Shown here: one piece after another, positions 1 through 5,312 of the stretch
Position numbering within the stretch: position 1 is the stretch's first letter
Layout of the letters: every line of letters begins with the position of its first letter
Assembly (NCBI GenBank): GCA_947623775.1
Contig: CANQHL010000041.1
Span: forward strand, 1-10,716
Source: an uncultured Clostridia bacterium
GTDB lineage: Bacteria; Bacillota; Clostridia; Christensenellales; UBA1242
Direction of reading: 5' to 3'
DNA length: 10,716 nt
The notes under the pieces: model-generated
Told to the model about the DNA's origin: nothing
Database searches by the model: none
The model's input: the letters and a program-made list of their open reading frames with translations, nothing else
Made by a program: the position numbers and the translations under genes

Positions 1-53
1 TTATCCTTATGATAGTTAATGGCAAAATTTTGAGATTAATTAATTTATAATCC
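1..53. other. Left edge, possible 3' end of an upstream gene
   Basis: No complete gene fits here. Two + strand frames run in from the left edge and end at TAA: one stops at 17-19, the other at 48-50. The hairpins at 54-120 lie just downstream, which is what one expects after the end of a + strand gene, so a C-terminus may be present. I cannot tell which frame is real, and no family can be recognised from so few residues. Confidence 0.25.
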
Positions 54-81
54 ATAAAATCTCATCAAAAGGAGATTTTAT
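54..81 (+). other. Perfect 10-bp hairpin
   Basis: The arm at 54-63 (ATAAAATCTC) pairs perfectly with 72-81 (GAGATTTTAT) around an 8-nt loop. No T-run follows, so it is not a complete intrinsic terminator by itself. Bases 31-37 (TGAGATT) can pair with 58-64 instead, giving a competing structure. It may be part of the 3' end of the upstream transcript. Confidence 0.55.
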
Positions 82-87
82 AAGCAT

Positions 88-120
88 AAAACGCTCTCTA
101 ATAAAGGGAGTGTTTTTTTA
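88..120 (+). terminator. Intrinsic terminator of the upstream transcript
   Basis: Bases 88-98 pair with 106-116 around a 7-nt loop. The stem has 11 base pairs, two of them G-T pairs, with a GC-rich centre (CGCTCTC against GGGAGTG). A run of T follows at 113-119. This is a typical Rho-independent terminator read on the + strand, so transcription from left of the window should end here. Confidence 0.8.
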
Positions 121-188
121 TGTCTACATGTATATATTATTTATTGAAAATGCAAGTGAGTGAACACAAATTTTACTGCTTTTTTGTT

Positions 189-266
189 GCCATTCAGATG
201 AGGAAAAATTGTTGCTGTTTAGGTAAGGAAAAAGTTGATGCCATTCAGGTGAGGAAAAATTAAAAA
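189..266. repeat. Three tandem 25/26-bp repeats
   Basis: Units start at 189, 214 and 240. Units 1 and 3 are nearly identical (GCCATTCAGRTGAGGAAAAATT); unit 2 is diverged (GCTGTTTAGGTAAGG...). The core AGG-AAAAA tract and a preceding GTTG/GATG are kept in all three. The array is not part of any convincing gene. Regularly spaced repeats like this resemble iterons, protein-binding repeats or insertion-sequence end repeats, but no replication gene or transposase lies nearby. Confidence 0.75.
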
Positions 267-294
267 TTCATCAAAAAAATAATAAATTTTTAAA

Positions 295-366
295 GTGAAT
301 AAAAAGTGTCTAAGGCACGTGAAGTGAATATAAAGCGTCTAAGACACACGAAGTGAATAAAATATA
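295..366. repeat. Tandem 29-bp repeats, about 2.4 copies
   Basis: GTGAAT starts each unit at 295, 324 and 353, an exact 29-base step. Units 1 and 2 carry GTGTCTAAGGCAC and GCGTCTAAGACAC, each of which can fold into a small stem (for example GTCT-A-AGAC). The third unit is cut short after about 14 bases. The array ends about 30 bases before the -35 box of the downstream surface-protein gene, so a regulatory role is possible, but a silent minisatellite is equally so. Confidence 0.75.
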
Positions 367-398
367 CATAGAGAATATGATAAAATTCGTCAAGGAGT

Positions 399-428
399 TT
401 GACTACATATTACAATAATTGATATAAT
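399..428 (+). promoter_or_regulatory. Sigma-A-type promoter of the LRR gene
   Basis: A TTGACT -35 box at 399-404 and a perfect TATAAT -10 box at 423-428 are separated by 18 bases. The -10 box is preceded by TGA, forming an extended -10 (TGnTATAAT). Transcription should start near 435, leaving a leader of about 28 bases. The ribosome binding site (AGGAAGGG, 452-459) lies just before the ATG at 463. Confidence 0.8.
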
Positions 429-462
429 AGTTGTAAAGATTGATTTTGAAAAGGAAGGGAAA

Positions 463-3153
463 ATGATAAAACGACTAAATATTGTTAAATTTTTTATAGC
501 AATCATAGTTGTTGCAATGTTTGTGTCAGGCGTGCTTTTAAGTGTAGATTTCAAAGACATAAACCTTGCCCAGACTCATGCTGAAGATGCAGTTGTGTCC
601 GAGTTGACTTTAAAAGAAGATGATGATTTTATTACTGATGAAGTATCAGGTAATTTCATAAGTTTTAGTGATGATGCTATGGAAAGAATAGAGCAAGTAA
701 ATACTTTTGACGTTGTTTTTCCAGCAAAAGTGAAGGCTCTTGTAGACTATTCATGGAGCACTGATAGCCCGTTTTATAATTATAGAAGAAAATTAGTCAA
801 AGTTGATTTTGCACCTGAAACCGAAGTTGCGACAATAGGCAATTATACATTTTATTATTGTTCAGTATTAACAAGTATAACATTTCCAGATTGCATGACA
901 AGTATTGGGGATAGAGTATTTTATGGATGTTCAAGTTTAAAAAGTATAAAAATTCCAGATGGTGTGACAAGTATAGGCAGTTATGCATTTTATACATGCT
1001 CCAATTTGGAAAATGTAGAAATAGGGCAGGCTAGCAATCTAACCACCATAGGCAGTGTTGCATTTTCTGAATGTTCAATGTTAACAAGCATAAAAATTCC
1101 AGATGGTGTGACGAGTATAGATAATTCTGCATTTTCTTATTGTTTAAGTTTAACAAGTATACATATTCCAAGCAGTGTAACAATAATAAATCCCGGTGTA
1201 TTTCGTGGCTGCTCCAGCCTGGAAACAATAACCGTTGATGCCGAAAATCAAAATTATAGTGATGGTCGAGGCTGGGGCGGCAAAAATGTAATCATTGACA
1301 TGACTTCTGCTTTAAAAACTTTACAATTTGGTTGTTCAACTTCTATAATTCCAGACGGGGTTAAATGTATAGGAGATTATGCATTTTATAATTATTCAGG
1401 TTTAACGAGTATAAATATTCCAAAAAGCGTGATAGGTATTTACAGCACTGCATTTAATAATTGCTATGGTTTGAGAACAATAACTGTCGATGCCGAAAAT
1501 CAAAATTATAGCGATGGTCGAGACATGGGCGGCGAAAATGTAATCGTGGACAAGAGTTCTTCTTCAAAAACTGTAGTCGTTGGGTGTGCAACTTCAATAA
1601 TTCCAGATGAAGTTACAAGTATTGGGAGAAATGCATTCTATGGCTCAAGTTTAACAAGTATAACTATTCCAAATCGCGTGACGATTATAAAAGATTATGC
1701 ATTTTATAATTGTTTAAATTTAACAAGTATAAATATTCCAAGTAGTGTAACAAGTATACGCGTCTCTGCATTTTGTGGTTGCACAGGCCTGAGAACAATA
1801 ACTGTCGATGCAGAAAATTCAATTTATAGTGATTGTCGAGAGACGGGTGGCGAAAATGTAATTGTGGACAAGAGTTCCTCTTTAAAAACTGTATTTTTTG
1901 GGTGTGCAACTTCTGTAATTCCAAACGACGTTGCAAGTATAGGGAGTGATGCATTTAGGGAGTGCTCAAGTTTAACAAGTATAACTATTCCAAAATGCGT
2001 TACAAGTATAGGGACTTATGCGTTTTATGGATGCACCGAGTTGCAAAAAGTTGAGATAGAGCAGGATAGTAGTTTGACAATTATCGACGATTCTGCATTT
2101 GAGAATTGTTCAAGTTTAAAAAGCATAAATATTCCAAATAGCGTTACACGCATGAATTTTTCTGCATTTAAGAATTGTTCAAATTTAAAAGGTATAAATA
2201 TTCCAGATAGCTTGATAGGTGTAGCATCTAATACATTTTCTGGTTGTAATAATTTGATTTTAATAGCAGAAAACAAAGATATGGCAAATTTATTTCAAAC
2301 TAATCGCAGTTATAATATGACCCGTTACAAGGACAAAATTACTTATCCTGTTGAAATACAATTTCAAAAAACTTCAGAAACGACCATACAAAAGAAATTA
2401 TATAAACAAGATGCAACATGGTTTTTACAAGAAAATGGTGTTTGGGAGAGAAACCCTGATTATCAGTTGCCTGATTTGGAGATAGGATATTGGAAAGATA
2501 TAGCAAACAATTATATTACTTTAGATGATTTAAACACAAAGTTGATAAATGGCGAGATTGAAAACTCCTATGTTTTGATATTTCAAGAACGTGTTGATTT
2601 GAGAACGGAAGGCATAACTGTGCAAAATTATGATTATGATGGAAGCAAACATGAATTGGTAATTAAAATAGGTGAAGATGTTTTGGAATTAAACCGAGAT
2701 TACACCATCACTTTTATATCTTCAAACACCACCGATGCCGGGACAGTAGAATTTACTATTGTAGGAATAGGCGATTATAGGGAAACATATTCTGGAACAT
2801 TTACCATATCACCAAAGGCACTGGACGAAAGTATGTTAAACGTAGTCCAAGAAGAATATTATCATACAGGCGAGGAGATAAAACCACAATTTACATTAAA
2901 GTTTGGTGAAAAAGAATTGCAGTTAGGCAAGGATTTCACAGTTTCATTCACAAATAACGTAGAAAAGGGAACTGCACAGATGATAATAACTGGTCAAGGC
3001 AATTATTCTGGACAGATTACGTATTCTTATGAAATTTTAAAAACTGAATCATCATATCTAATGTGGATTATACTCATTGTGTCTCTAGTTGTGGTTTGCA
3101 TTGCAACATTGACAACAATTATGCTTGTACATAGAAAAAAGATAAAACGATAA
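463..3153 (+). CDS. Membrane-anchored BspA-type LRR surface protein
   Basis: This 896-aa protein is predicted to sit on the cell surface. A lysine/arginine-containing start and a hydrophobic stretch (residues about 8-28) form a signal peptide or signal anchor, with a possible cleavage after A40. Residues about 122-600 are BspA-type (LRR_5, Treponema pallidum LRR family) repeats with the recurring pattern SxAFxxCxxLxSIxIPxxVTxI. Three irregular cap modules interrupt them. Residues about 627-712 are a spacer that faintly resembles an InlB-type repeat. Two MBG/Ig-like modules follow (about 713-782 and 785-858; YDG...DYTITF and HTGEE...DFTVSF). A transmembrane helix (about 865-888) ends in HRKKIKR, a typical stop-transfer tail; there is no LPXTG. 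Proteins of this family often bind host or microbial ligands, but the ligand here cannot be read. The start is set by AGGAAGGG and a promoter just upstream, and a hairpin follows the gene. Confidence 0.92.
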   Translation: MIKRLNIVKFFIAIIVVAMFVSGVLLSVDFKDINLAQTHAEDAVVSELTLKEDDDFITDEVSGNFISFSDDAMERIEQVNTFDVVFPAKVKALVDYSWSTDSPFYNYRRKLVKVDFAPETEVATIGNYTFYYCSVLTSITFPDCMTSIGDRVFYGCSSLKSIKIPDGVTSIGSYAFYTCSNLENVEIGQASNLTTIGSVAFSECSMLTSIKIPDGVTSIDNSAFSYCLSLTSIHIPSSVTIINPGVFRGCSSLETITVDAENQNYSDGRGWGGKNVIIDMTSALKTLQFGCSTSIIPDGVKCIGDYAFYNYSGLTSINIPKSVIGIYSTAFNNCYGLRTITVDAENQNYSDGRDMGGENVIVDKSSSSKTVVVGCATSIIPDEVTSIGRNAFYGSSLTSITIPNRVTIIKDYAFYNCLNLTSINIPSSVTSIRVSAFCGCTGLRTITVDAENSIYSDCRETGGENVIVDKSSSLKTVFFGCATSVIPNDVASIGSDAFRECSSLTSITIPKCVTSIGTYAFYGCTELQKVEIEQDSSLTIIDDSAFENCSSLKSINIPNSVTRMNFSAFKNCSNLKGINIPDSLIGVASNTFSGCNNLILIAENKDMANLFQTNRSYNMTRYKDKITYPVEIQFQKTSETTIQKKLYKQDATWFLQENGVWERNPDYQLPDLEIGYWKDIANNYITLDDLNTKLINGEIENSYVLIFQERVDLRTEGITVQNYDYDGSKHELVIKIGEDVLELNRDYTITFISSNTTDAGTVEFTIVGIGDYRETYSGTFTISPKALDESMLNVVQEEYYHTGEEIKPQFTLKFGEKELQLGKDFTVSFTNNVEKGTAQMIITGQGNYSGQITYSYEILKTESSYLMWIILIVSLVVVCIATLTTIMLVHRKKIKR
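1231..1359 (+). repeat. LRR cap module, copy 1
   Basis: Residues 257-299 form an irregular insert between LRRs (TVDAENQNYSDGRGWGG, then NVIIDM and GCSTSIIPDGV). It matches the 'cap' known in BspA-type proteins, usually written YDSRxxCNAII...GCxxTxIP, but with GG where the family often has CN. It is the most diverged of the three copies at DNA level. Confidence 0.7.
1483..1611 (+). repeat. LRR cap module, copy 2
   Basis: Residues 341-383 repeat the same cap (TVDAENQNYSDGRDMGG, NVIVDKSSS, GCATSIIPD). It starts 252 bases after copy 1. By eye its DNA is about four fifths identical to copy 3, with whole stretches unchanged (for example GTGGACAAGAGTTC and GGGTGTGCAACTTC). Confidence 0.75.
1801..1929 (+). 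repeat. LRR cap module, copy 3
   Basis: Residues 447-489 are the third cap (TVDAENSIYSDCRETGG, NVIVDKSSS, GCATSVIPN). It starts 318 bases after copy 2, so one more LRR separates copies 2 and 3 than separates 1 and 2. The LRRs after it carry no further cap. Confidence 0.75.
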
Positions 3154-3195
3154 ATAAAAAATTTTGTCTAATTAAAAGTTAAAGTGTGACTATTA

Positions 3196-3226
3196 AAAAT
3201 GTAGAAAGATTTTTCTTCTACGTTTT
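3196..3226 (+). terminator. Hairpin after the LRR gene
   Basis: Bases 3196-3206 pair with 3216-3226 (AAAATGTAGAA with TTCTACGTTTT), 11 pairs with one G-T pair and a 9-nt loop. The end of the right arm supplies only four T in a row, so termination may be partial. Its position 43 bases after the stop codon fits the end of the LRR transcript. Confidence 0.6.
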
Positions 3227-3292
3227 ATTCAACCTTTATGAGATAGATTTCTTTCATGTGCAGTTTTGCCTAAAAAAGAAGTTGATTAAAAC

Positions 3293-3373
3293 AAAAAATA
3301 AAGCCTGCAAAAACAGACTTCGTGGTGGGAAATTATTCAGTCCGGAGACCTAAAAAGCAGACTTTATTTTTTT
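3293..3373 (+). terminator. Long-stem structured element with a T-run
   Basis: Bases 3293-3308 pair with 3357-3372: 16 positions with one C-A mismatch. The loop is 48 bases and contains small inner pairings such as GTC-CGGA-GAC. Seven T at 3367-3373 follow or overlap the stem, so on the + strand it can act as a second terminator for the LRR gene; the A-rich left arm would give a weaker one on the - strand. The large structured loop is unlike a plain terminator, so a small structured RNA is an alternative. CAGACTT occurs both in the loop (3314-3320) and in the right arm (3358-3364). Confidence 0.5.
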
Positions 3374-3413
3374 GACTTTCAAAAAAGTATATATCAGATA
3401 ATAAAAAGGCGTG

Positions 3414-3532
3414 GACATTATATAAAAAAGAGTGGGTGCCGTAAAAAGGGAGGGCACTAATATAAAAAAGGACGCCATTAAGAGTTGACGCTATAAAAGA
3501 AGACGCTATAAAAAGAAATTGACATCATAAAA
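3414..3532. repeat. Seven degenerate short repeats
   Basis: Units resembling GACGCTATAAAAA start at 3414, 3436, 3454, 3471, 3487, 3502 and 3521, spaced 15 to 22 bases apart. The copies at 3487 and 3502 share GACGCTATAAAA exactly. The last runs into the terminator hairpin at 3529. There is no coding potential here. The GAYGCYAT core recalls the array at 234-266 on the other side of the LRR gene. Confidence 0.6.
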
Positions 3533-3576
3533 AAAGAGTGCACTGTGACCATATGGGGTTAGGTGCACTCTTTTTT
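3529..3576 (-). terminator. Bidirectional terminator, end of the lipoprotein gene
   Basis: Bases 3530-3543 (AAAAAAGAGTGCAC) pair perfectly with 3563-3576 over 14 positions. The 19-nt loop contains the palindrome CCATATGG. Read on the - strand it is followed by seven U (A at 3529-3535), and on the + strand by a T-rich tract (3571-3583). It lies 18 bases after the lipoprotein stop codon and separates two convergent genes. Confidence 0.88.
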
Positions 3577-3594
3577 ATTTTTTAGAAACTAAAA

Positions 3595-4284
3595 TTAGGC
3601 TTTTGTAACAGTGTATACGCCGTCTTTTACTGTGGACTTATATCCCTCTTTTACGAAATTCTTAGCGGGAGTTTCTGATAACGAATTTGCAGGGTCATAA
3701 CCTGTAAATGAACCACCTGTTACAACAATAGAAGCAGTTCCGGCAATGCCGTTGCCGTCTTTCATGTTGAGCATATATTTTATATATTCAGGGTGAAGTT
3801 CATTTTCAATTTTAAAAGTTCCGCCTTTTACTTCTGCTTTTCCGTAAGTGACATACACTACTGAGCAATCGGCTTTATAAGAGCCATTTTCGATTACAAG
3901 ATTTGCCTCTTTATCGGCAGAACCGTTTACCCAGAAAACATACAAGTCGTCACTTTCGACTTTGCCACTGCCAGTTACCGTAAGCGAGCCTCCGCCTGTG
4001 ATATAAAACATGGTGGACTTGTCGTTTGCATTATTATCGCTGTAAGCAATGCTCTCGCCAAGTTTTTTGTTGTTTAAGTCAATAGACACATCATTTGCAA
4101 TGGTAAGGCCTTGACTTAAAACAATGTCTTTGCCAAGCCTAATATCGCCGCCTTTTTGTACGGCTTCGACAAGTTCTTGTTCACTTTCAACAACTGTTGC
4201 CGACTTGCCGCAGGCAGACATAGCAACGCCGCCGCTCACGATTAAAGCAAGGCAGGCAAGTGCTGAAACAACTTTTTTAACCAT
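3595..4284 (-). CDS. Small lipoprotein, beta-helix-like repeats
   Basis: This 229-aa protein starts with MVKK, a hydrophobic stretch and MSAC with C25 as the likely lipid-modified cysteine, so it should be anchored outside the membrane. Methionine at -3 is unusual for a lipobox. After it comes a short 'ELVEAVQKGGDIRLGKDI' segment, then strand-rich repeats (LTIANDVSIDLNN, GGGSLTVTGSGKV, NLVIENGSYK, AEVKGGTFKI, SIVVTGGSFTGYDP) ending in NFVKEGYKSTVKDGVYTV. This pattern is common in secreted gut-bacterial proteins with a pectate-lyase-like right-handed beta-helix; no catalytic residues can be named, so binding is as likely as enzymatic activity. The ATG at 4284 has AGGAG six bases upstream. The frame stays open to 4398, but that extension overlaps the promoter and would bury the signal peptide. 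A strong terminator follows. Confidence 0.88.
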   Translation of the reverse strand: MVKKVVSALACLALIVSGGVAMSACGKSATVVESEQELVEAVQKGGDIRLGKDIVLSQGLTIANDVSIDLNNKKLGESIAYSDNNANDKSTMFYITGGGSLTVTGSGKVESDDLYVFWVNGSADKEANLVIENGSYKADCSVVYVTYGKAEVKGGTFKIENELHPEYIKYMLNMKDGNGIAGTASIVVTGGSFTGYDPANSLSETPAKNFVKEGYKSTVKDGVYTVTKA

Positions 4285-4369
4285 AGATTTCTCCTTTTTT
4301 ACCTTGGGGATTTTGAGGCAAGCCCGACTTTTAATTCTTGCTTCTTTTATAAAAACCTTTGGTAAAAGA

Positions 4370-4398
4370 ATTTTATATGGGGAGCCAAGAAAAGTCAA
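4370..4398 (-). promoter_or_regulatory. Promoter of the lipoprotein gene
   Basis: On the - strand a TTGACT -35 box (4398-4393) and a TAAAAT -10 box (4375-4370) are 17 bases apart; each matches the sigma-A consensus in five of six positions. The start would be near 4363, giving a leader of roughly 78 bases. TATAAA at 4377-4372 is an alternative -10 with a 15-base gap. Confidence 0.55.
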
Positions 4399-4503
4399 AC
4401 ATTTTCTTTAAATTTCAGAAAATAGTTTGAATTCTTTTAAATTCCCCGATGTTAGTATGGCAAAATTAACAAAAAATATAACAAAAAGCAAACAATATTT
4501 TAT

Positions 4504-4532
4504 TTGACAAATAGAGAGTATTTTTGTATAAT
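4504..4532 (+). promoter_or_regulatory. Perfect consensus sigma-A promoter
   Basis: TTGACA at 4504-4509 and TATAAT at 4527-4532 are 17 bases apart, an exact match to the consensus. It points at the 178-aa gene. The start would be near 4539, leaving an unusually long leader of about 160 bases. It diverges from the lipoprotein promoter about 105 bases away. Such a perfect promoter suggests strong transcription unless a repressor acts; no clear operator is visible. Confidence 0.85.
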
Positions 4533-4538
4533 AAATAT

Positions 4539-4700
4539 TAGGAAAATAAAATATTATAATTATTAAGGCAAATATATTTTTTCACCGCTTGAAAAGGGGG
4601 ATAAAAATCTTTATGTGATAATTTAAAAAAATATAATATTTTGCAGATTTAACAATTTTATTGATTAATTAATTTCAATTTTTAAAAGGGGAAATGAATA
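4539..4700 (+). other. Long AT-rich leader with a start-stop codon pair
   Basis: This is the predicted untranslated leader. It contains a purine-rich GAAAAGGGGG (4591-4600) followed, 12 bases later, by ATG TGA (4613-4618), a minimal start-stop reading frame. The true ribosome binding site is AAAAGGGG (4684-4691), nine bases before the ATG at 4701. Another ATG at 4694 is out of frame and stops after a few codons. No known riboswitch was recognised and there is no strong hairpin. Confidence 0.45.
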
Positions 4701-5237
4701 ATGGAAAAAACAAATGATGAAAATTCAATTTACAAATTTCATGCAAGCCGGCTGAATTTTGTCTTGCCAGAGGACTTTACAATAAAAGAGGCAAACAATC
4801 CAAAAGTAATTTGTCTTGCTCAAAATAAAGCGGGCGTTCTTTTTCAAGTGGCATGCGATGGCAAACTGCAAATAAATGAAACTTTTGAAGAGCGTATGAA
4901 CAAAGTTATTGAAAAAACTGTTGATTACATGAAACAGTCAAAATATTCTCATCCGGACAAGAACTATTATTTTGTCAGAGATTATTCAAATGGCACTTTT
5001 GATTTTAAGATTTACGCTCAAGATTTGGTGACAAATGGCAGAGCAGTGAAAATGTTGAACGCATTTTTCTTGGACGGGGAATATCAGGAATTTTATCAAC
5101 TCTCTTTAAGTGTTGGGCCATTTCCTTTTCCAACAAAGATTTTAAAAGTGGGAGTTTTCAGCCCTGCCACCGACCAAATAGCAAATTTACTTTCATCATA
5201 TCTTGAGAAAATTTTGTCGGATTTAAAATATAAATAA
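4701..5237 (+). CDS. Hypothetical 178-aa protein, possibly PsbP/DcrB-like fold
   Basis: I do not recognise this gene. The protein has no signal peptide or membrane segment and should be cytoplasmic. It begins with a polar stretch, then FVLPEDFTI, strands (KVICLAQNKAGVLFQVACDG), a helix with ERMNKVIEKTVDYMKQ, several strands (YYFVRDYSNGTFDFKIYAQDL, AVKMLNAFFLDGEYQEFYQLSLSVG) and a closing helix NLLSSYLEKILSDLK. This order of elements resembles small alpha/beta proteins of the PsbP/DcrB/Mog1 type; the similarity is by secondary-structure pattern only. The start is supported by GGGG nine bases upstream and by a perfect promoter. It lies 75 bases before the giant protease gene on the same strand and may be partly co-transcribed with it. 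A chaperone or regulatory role for the protease is possible but has no direct support. Confidence 0.8.
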   Translation: MEKTNDENSIYKFHASRLNFVLPEDFTIKEANNPKVICLAQNKAGVLFQVACDGKLQINETFEERMNKVIEKTVDYMKQSKYSHPDKNYYFVRDYSNGTFDFKIYAQDLVTNGRAVKMLNAFFLDGEYQEFYQLSLSVGPFPFPTKILKVGVFSPATDQIANLLSSYLEKILSDLKYK

Positions 5238-5253
5238 CAAAAATATAGAAAAT

Positions 5254-5273
5254 AATCATTAAAAATGATTTTT
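5254..5273 (+). terminator. Weak AT-rich hairpin between genes
   Basis: AATCATT at 5254-5260 pairs with AATGATT at 5264-5270 around an AAA loop, followed by T at 5269-5273. The stem has a single G-C pair, so termination would be weak and read-through into the protease gene is likely. Confidence 0.35.
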
Positions 5274-5287
5274 ATAATCAATGTGTT

Positions 5288-5298
5288 TATGGTATAAT
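5288..5298 (+). promoter_or_regulatory. Extended -10 promoter of the protease gene
   Basis: TGGTATAAT at 5290-5298 is an extended -10 element. The region 17 bases upstream (TTTTAT) is a poor -35 box, which an extended -10 can tolerate. Transcription would start near 5305, within the ribosome binding site AGGGG (5304-5308), giving a leader of only about eight bases before the ATG at 5313. Confidence 0.5.
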
Positions 5299-5312
5299 AA
5301 TTCAGGGGACTT

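Larger units (their letters stand above)
826..2262 (+). repeat. Region coding for BspA-type leucine-rich repeats
   Basis: The coding DNA repeats with a step of about 69 bases (one 23-residue LRR), with recurring words such as AGTATAAATATTCCA and TTAACAAGTATA. Nearly every repeat has a cysteine before the leucine (GCSSL, NCSNL, ECSML), giving a cysteine ladder typical of this family. Near-identical words at many places make unequal crossing-over likely, so the number of repeats may differ between strains. Confidence 0.85.

Noticed and set aside
184..264. Short peptide frame reading through the 25/26-bp repeats and ending at TAA 262
   Set aside because: It has no start codon with a ribosome binding site, is only about 25 codons long, and its openness follows from the repeat.
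189..366. CRISPR array
   Set aside because: The units are directly adjacent without unique spacers of constant length, and there are no cas genes.
797..2276. Several open frames of 60-90 codons on the - strand inside the LRR gene
   Set aside because: They lie fully antisense to a clear gene, repeat with its LRR period, have Leu/His/Asn-rich nonsense composition and no ribosome binding sites. They follow from the repeated codon pattern of the + strand.
4124..4411. A 95-codon + strand frame opposite the lipoprotein gene
   Set aside because: It is antisense to the signal peptide and promoter of a well-supported gene, lacks a ribosome binding site and has Ser/Pro/Leu-rich shadow composition.
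5254..5273. Strong terminator isolating the protease gene from the 178-aa gene
   Set aside because: The stem has one G-C pair and seven base pairs; it is listed only as a weak hairpin.
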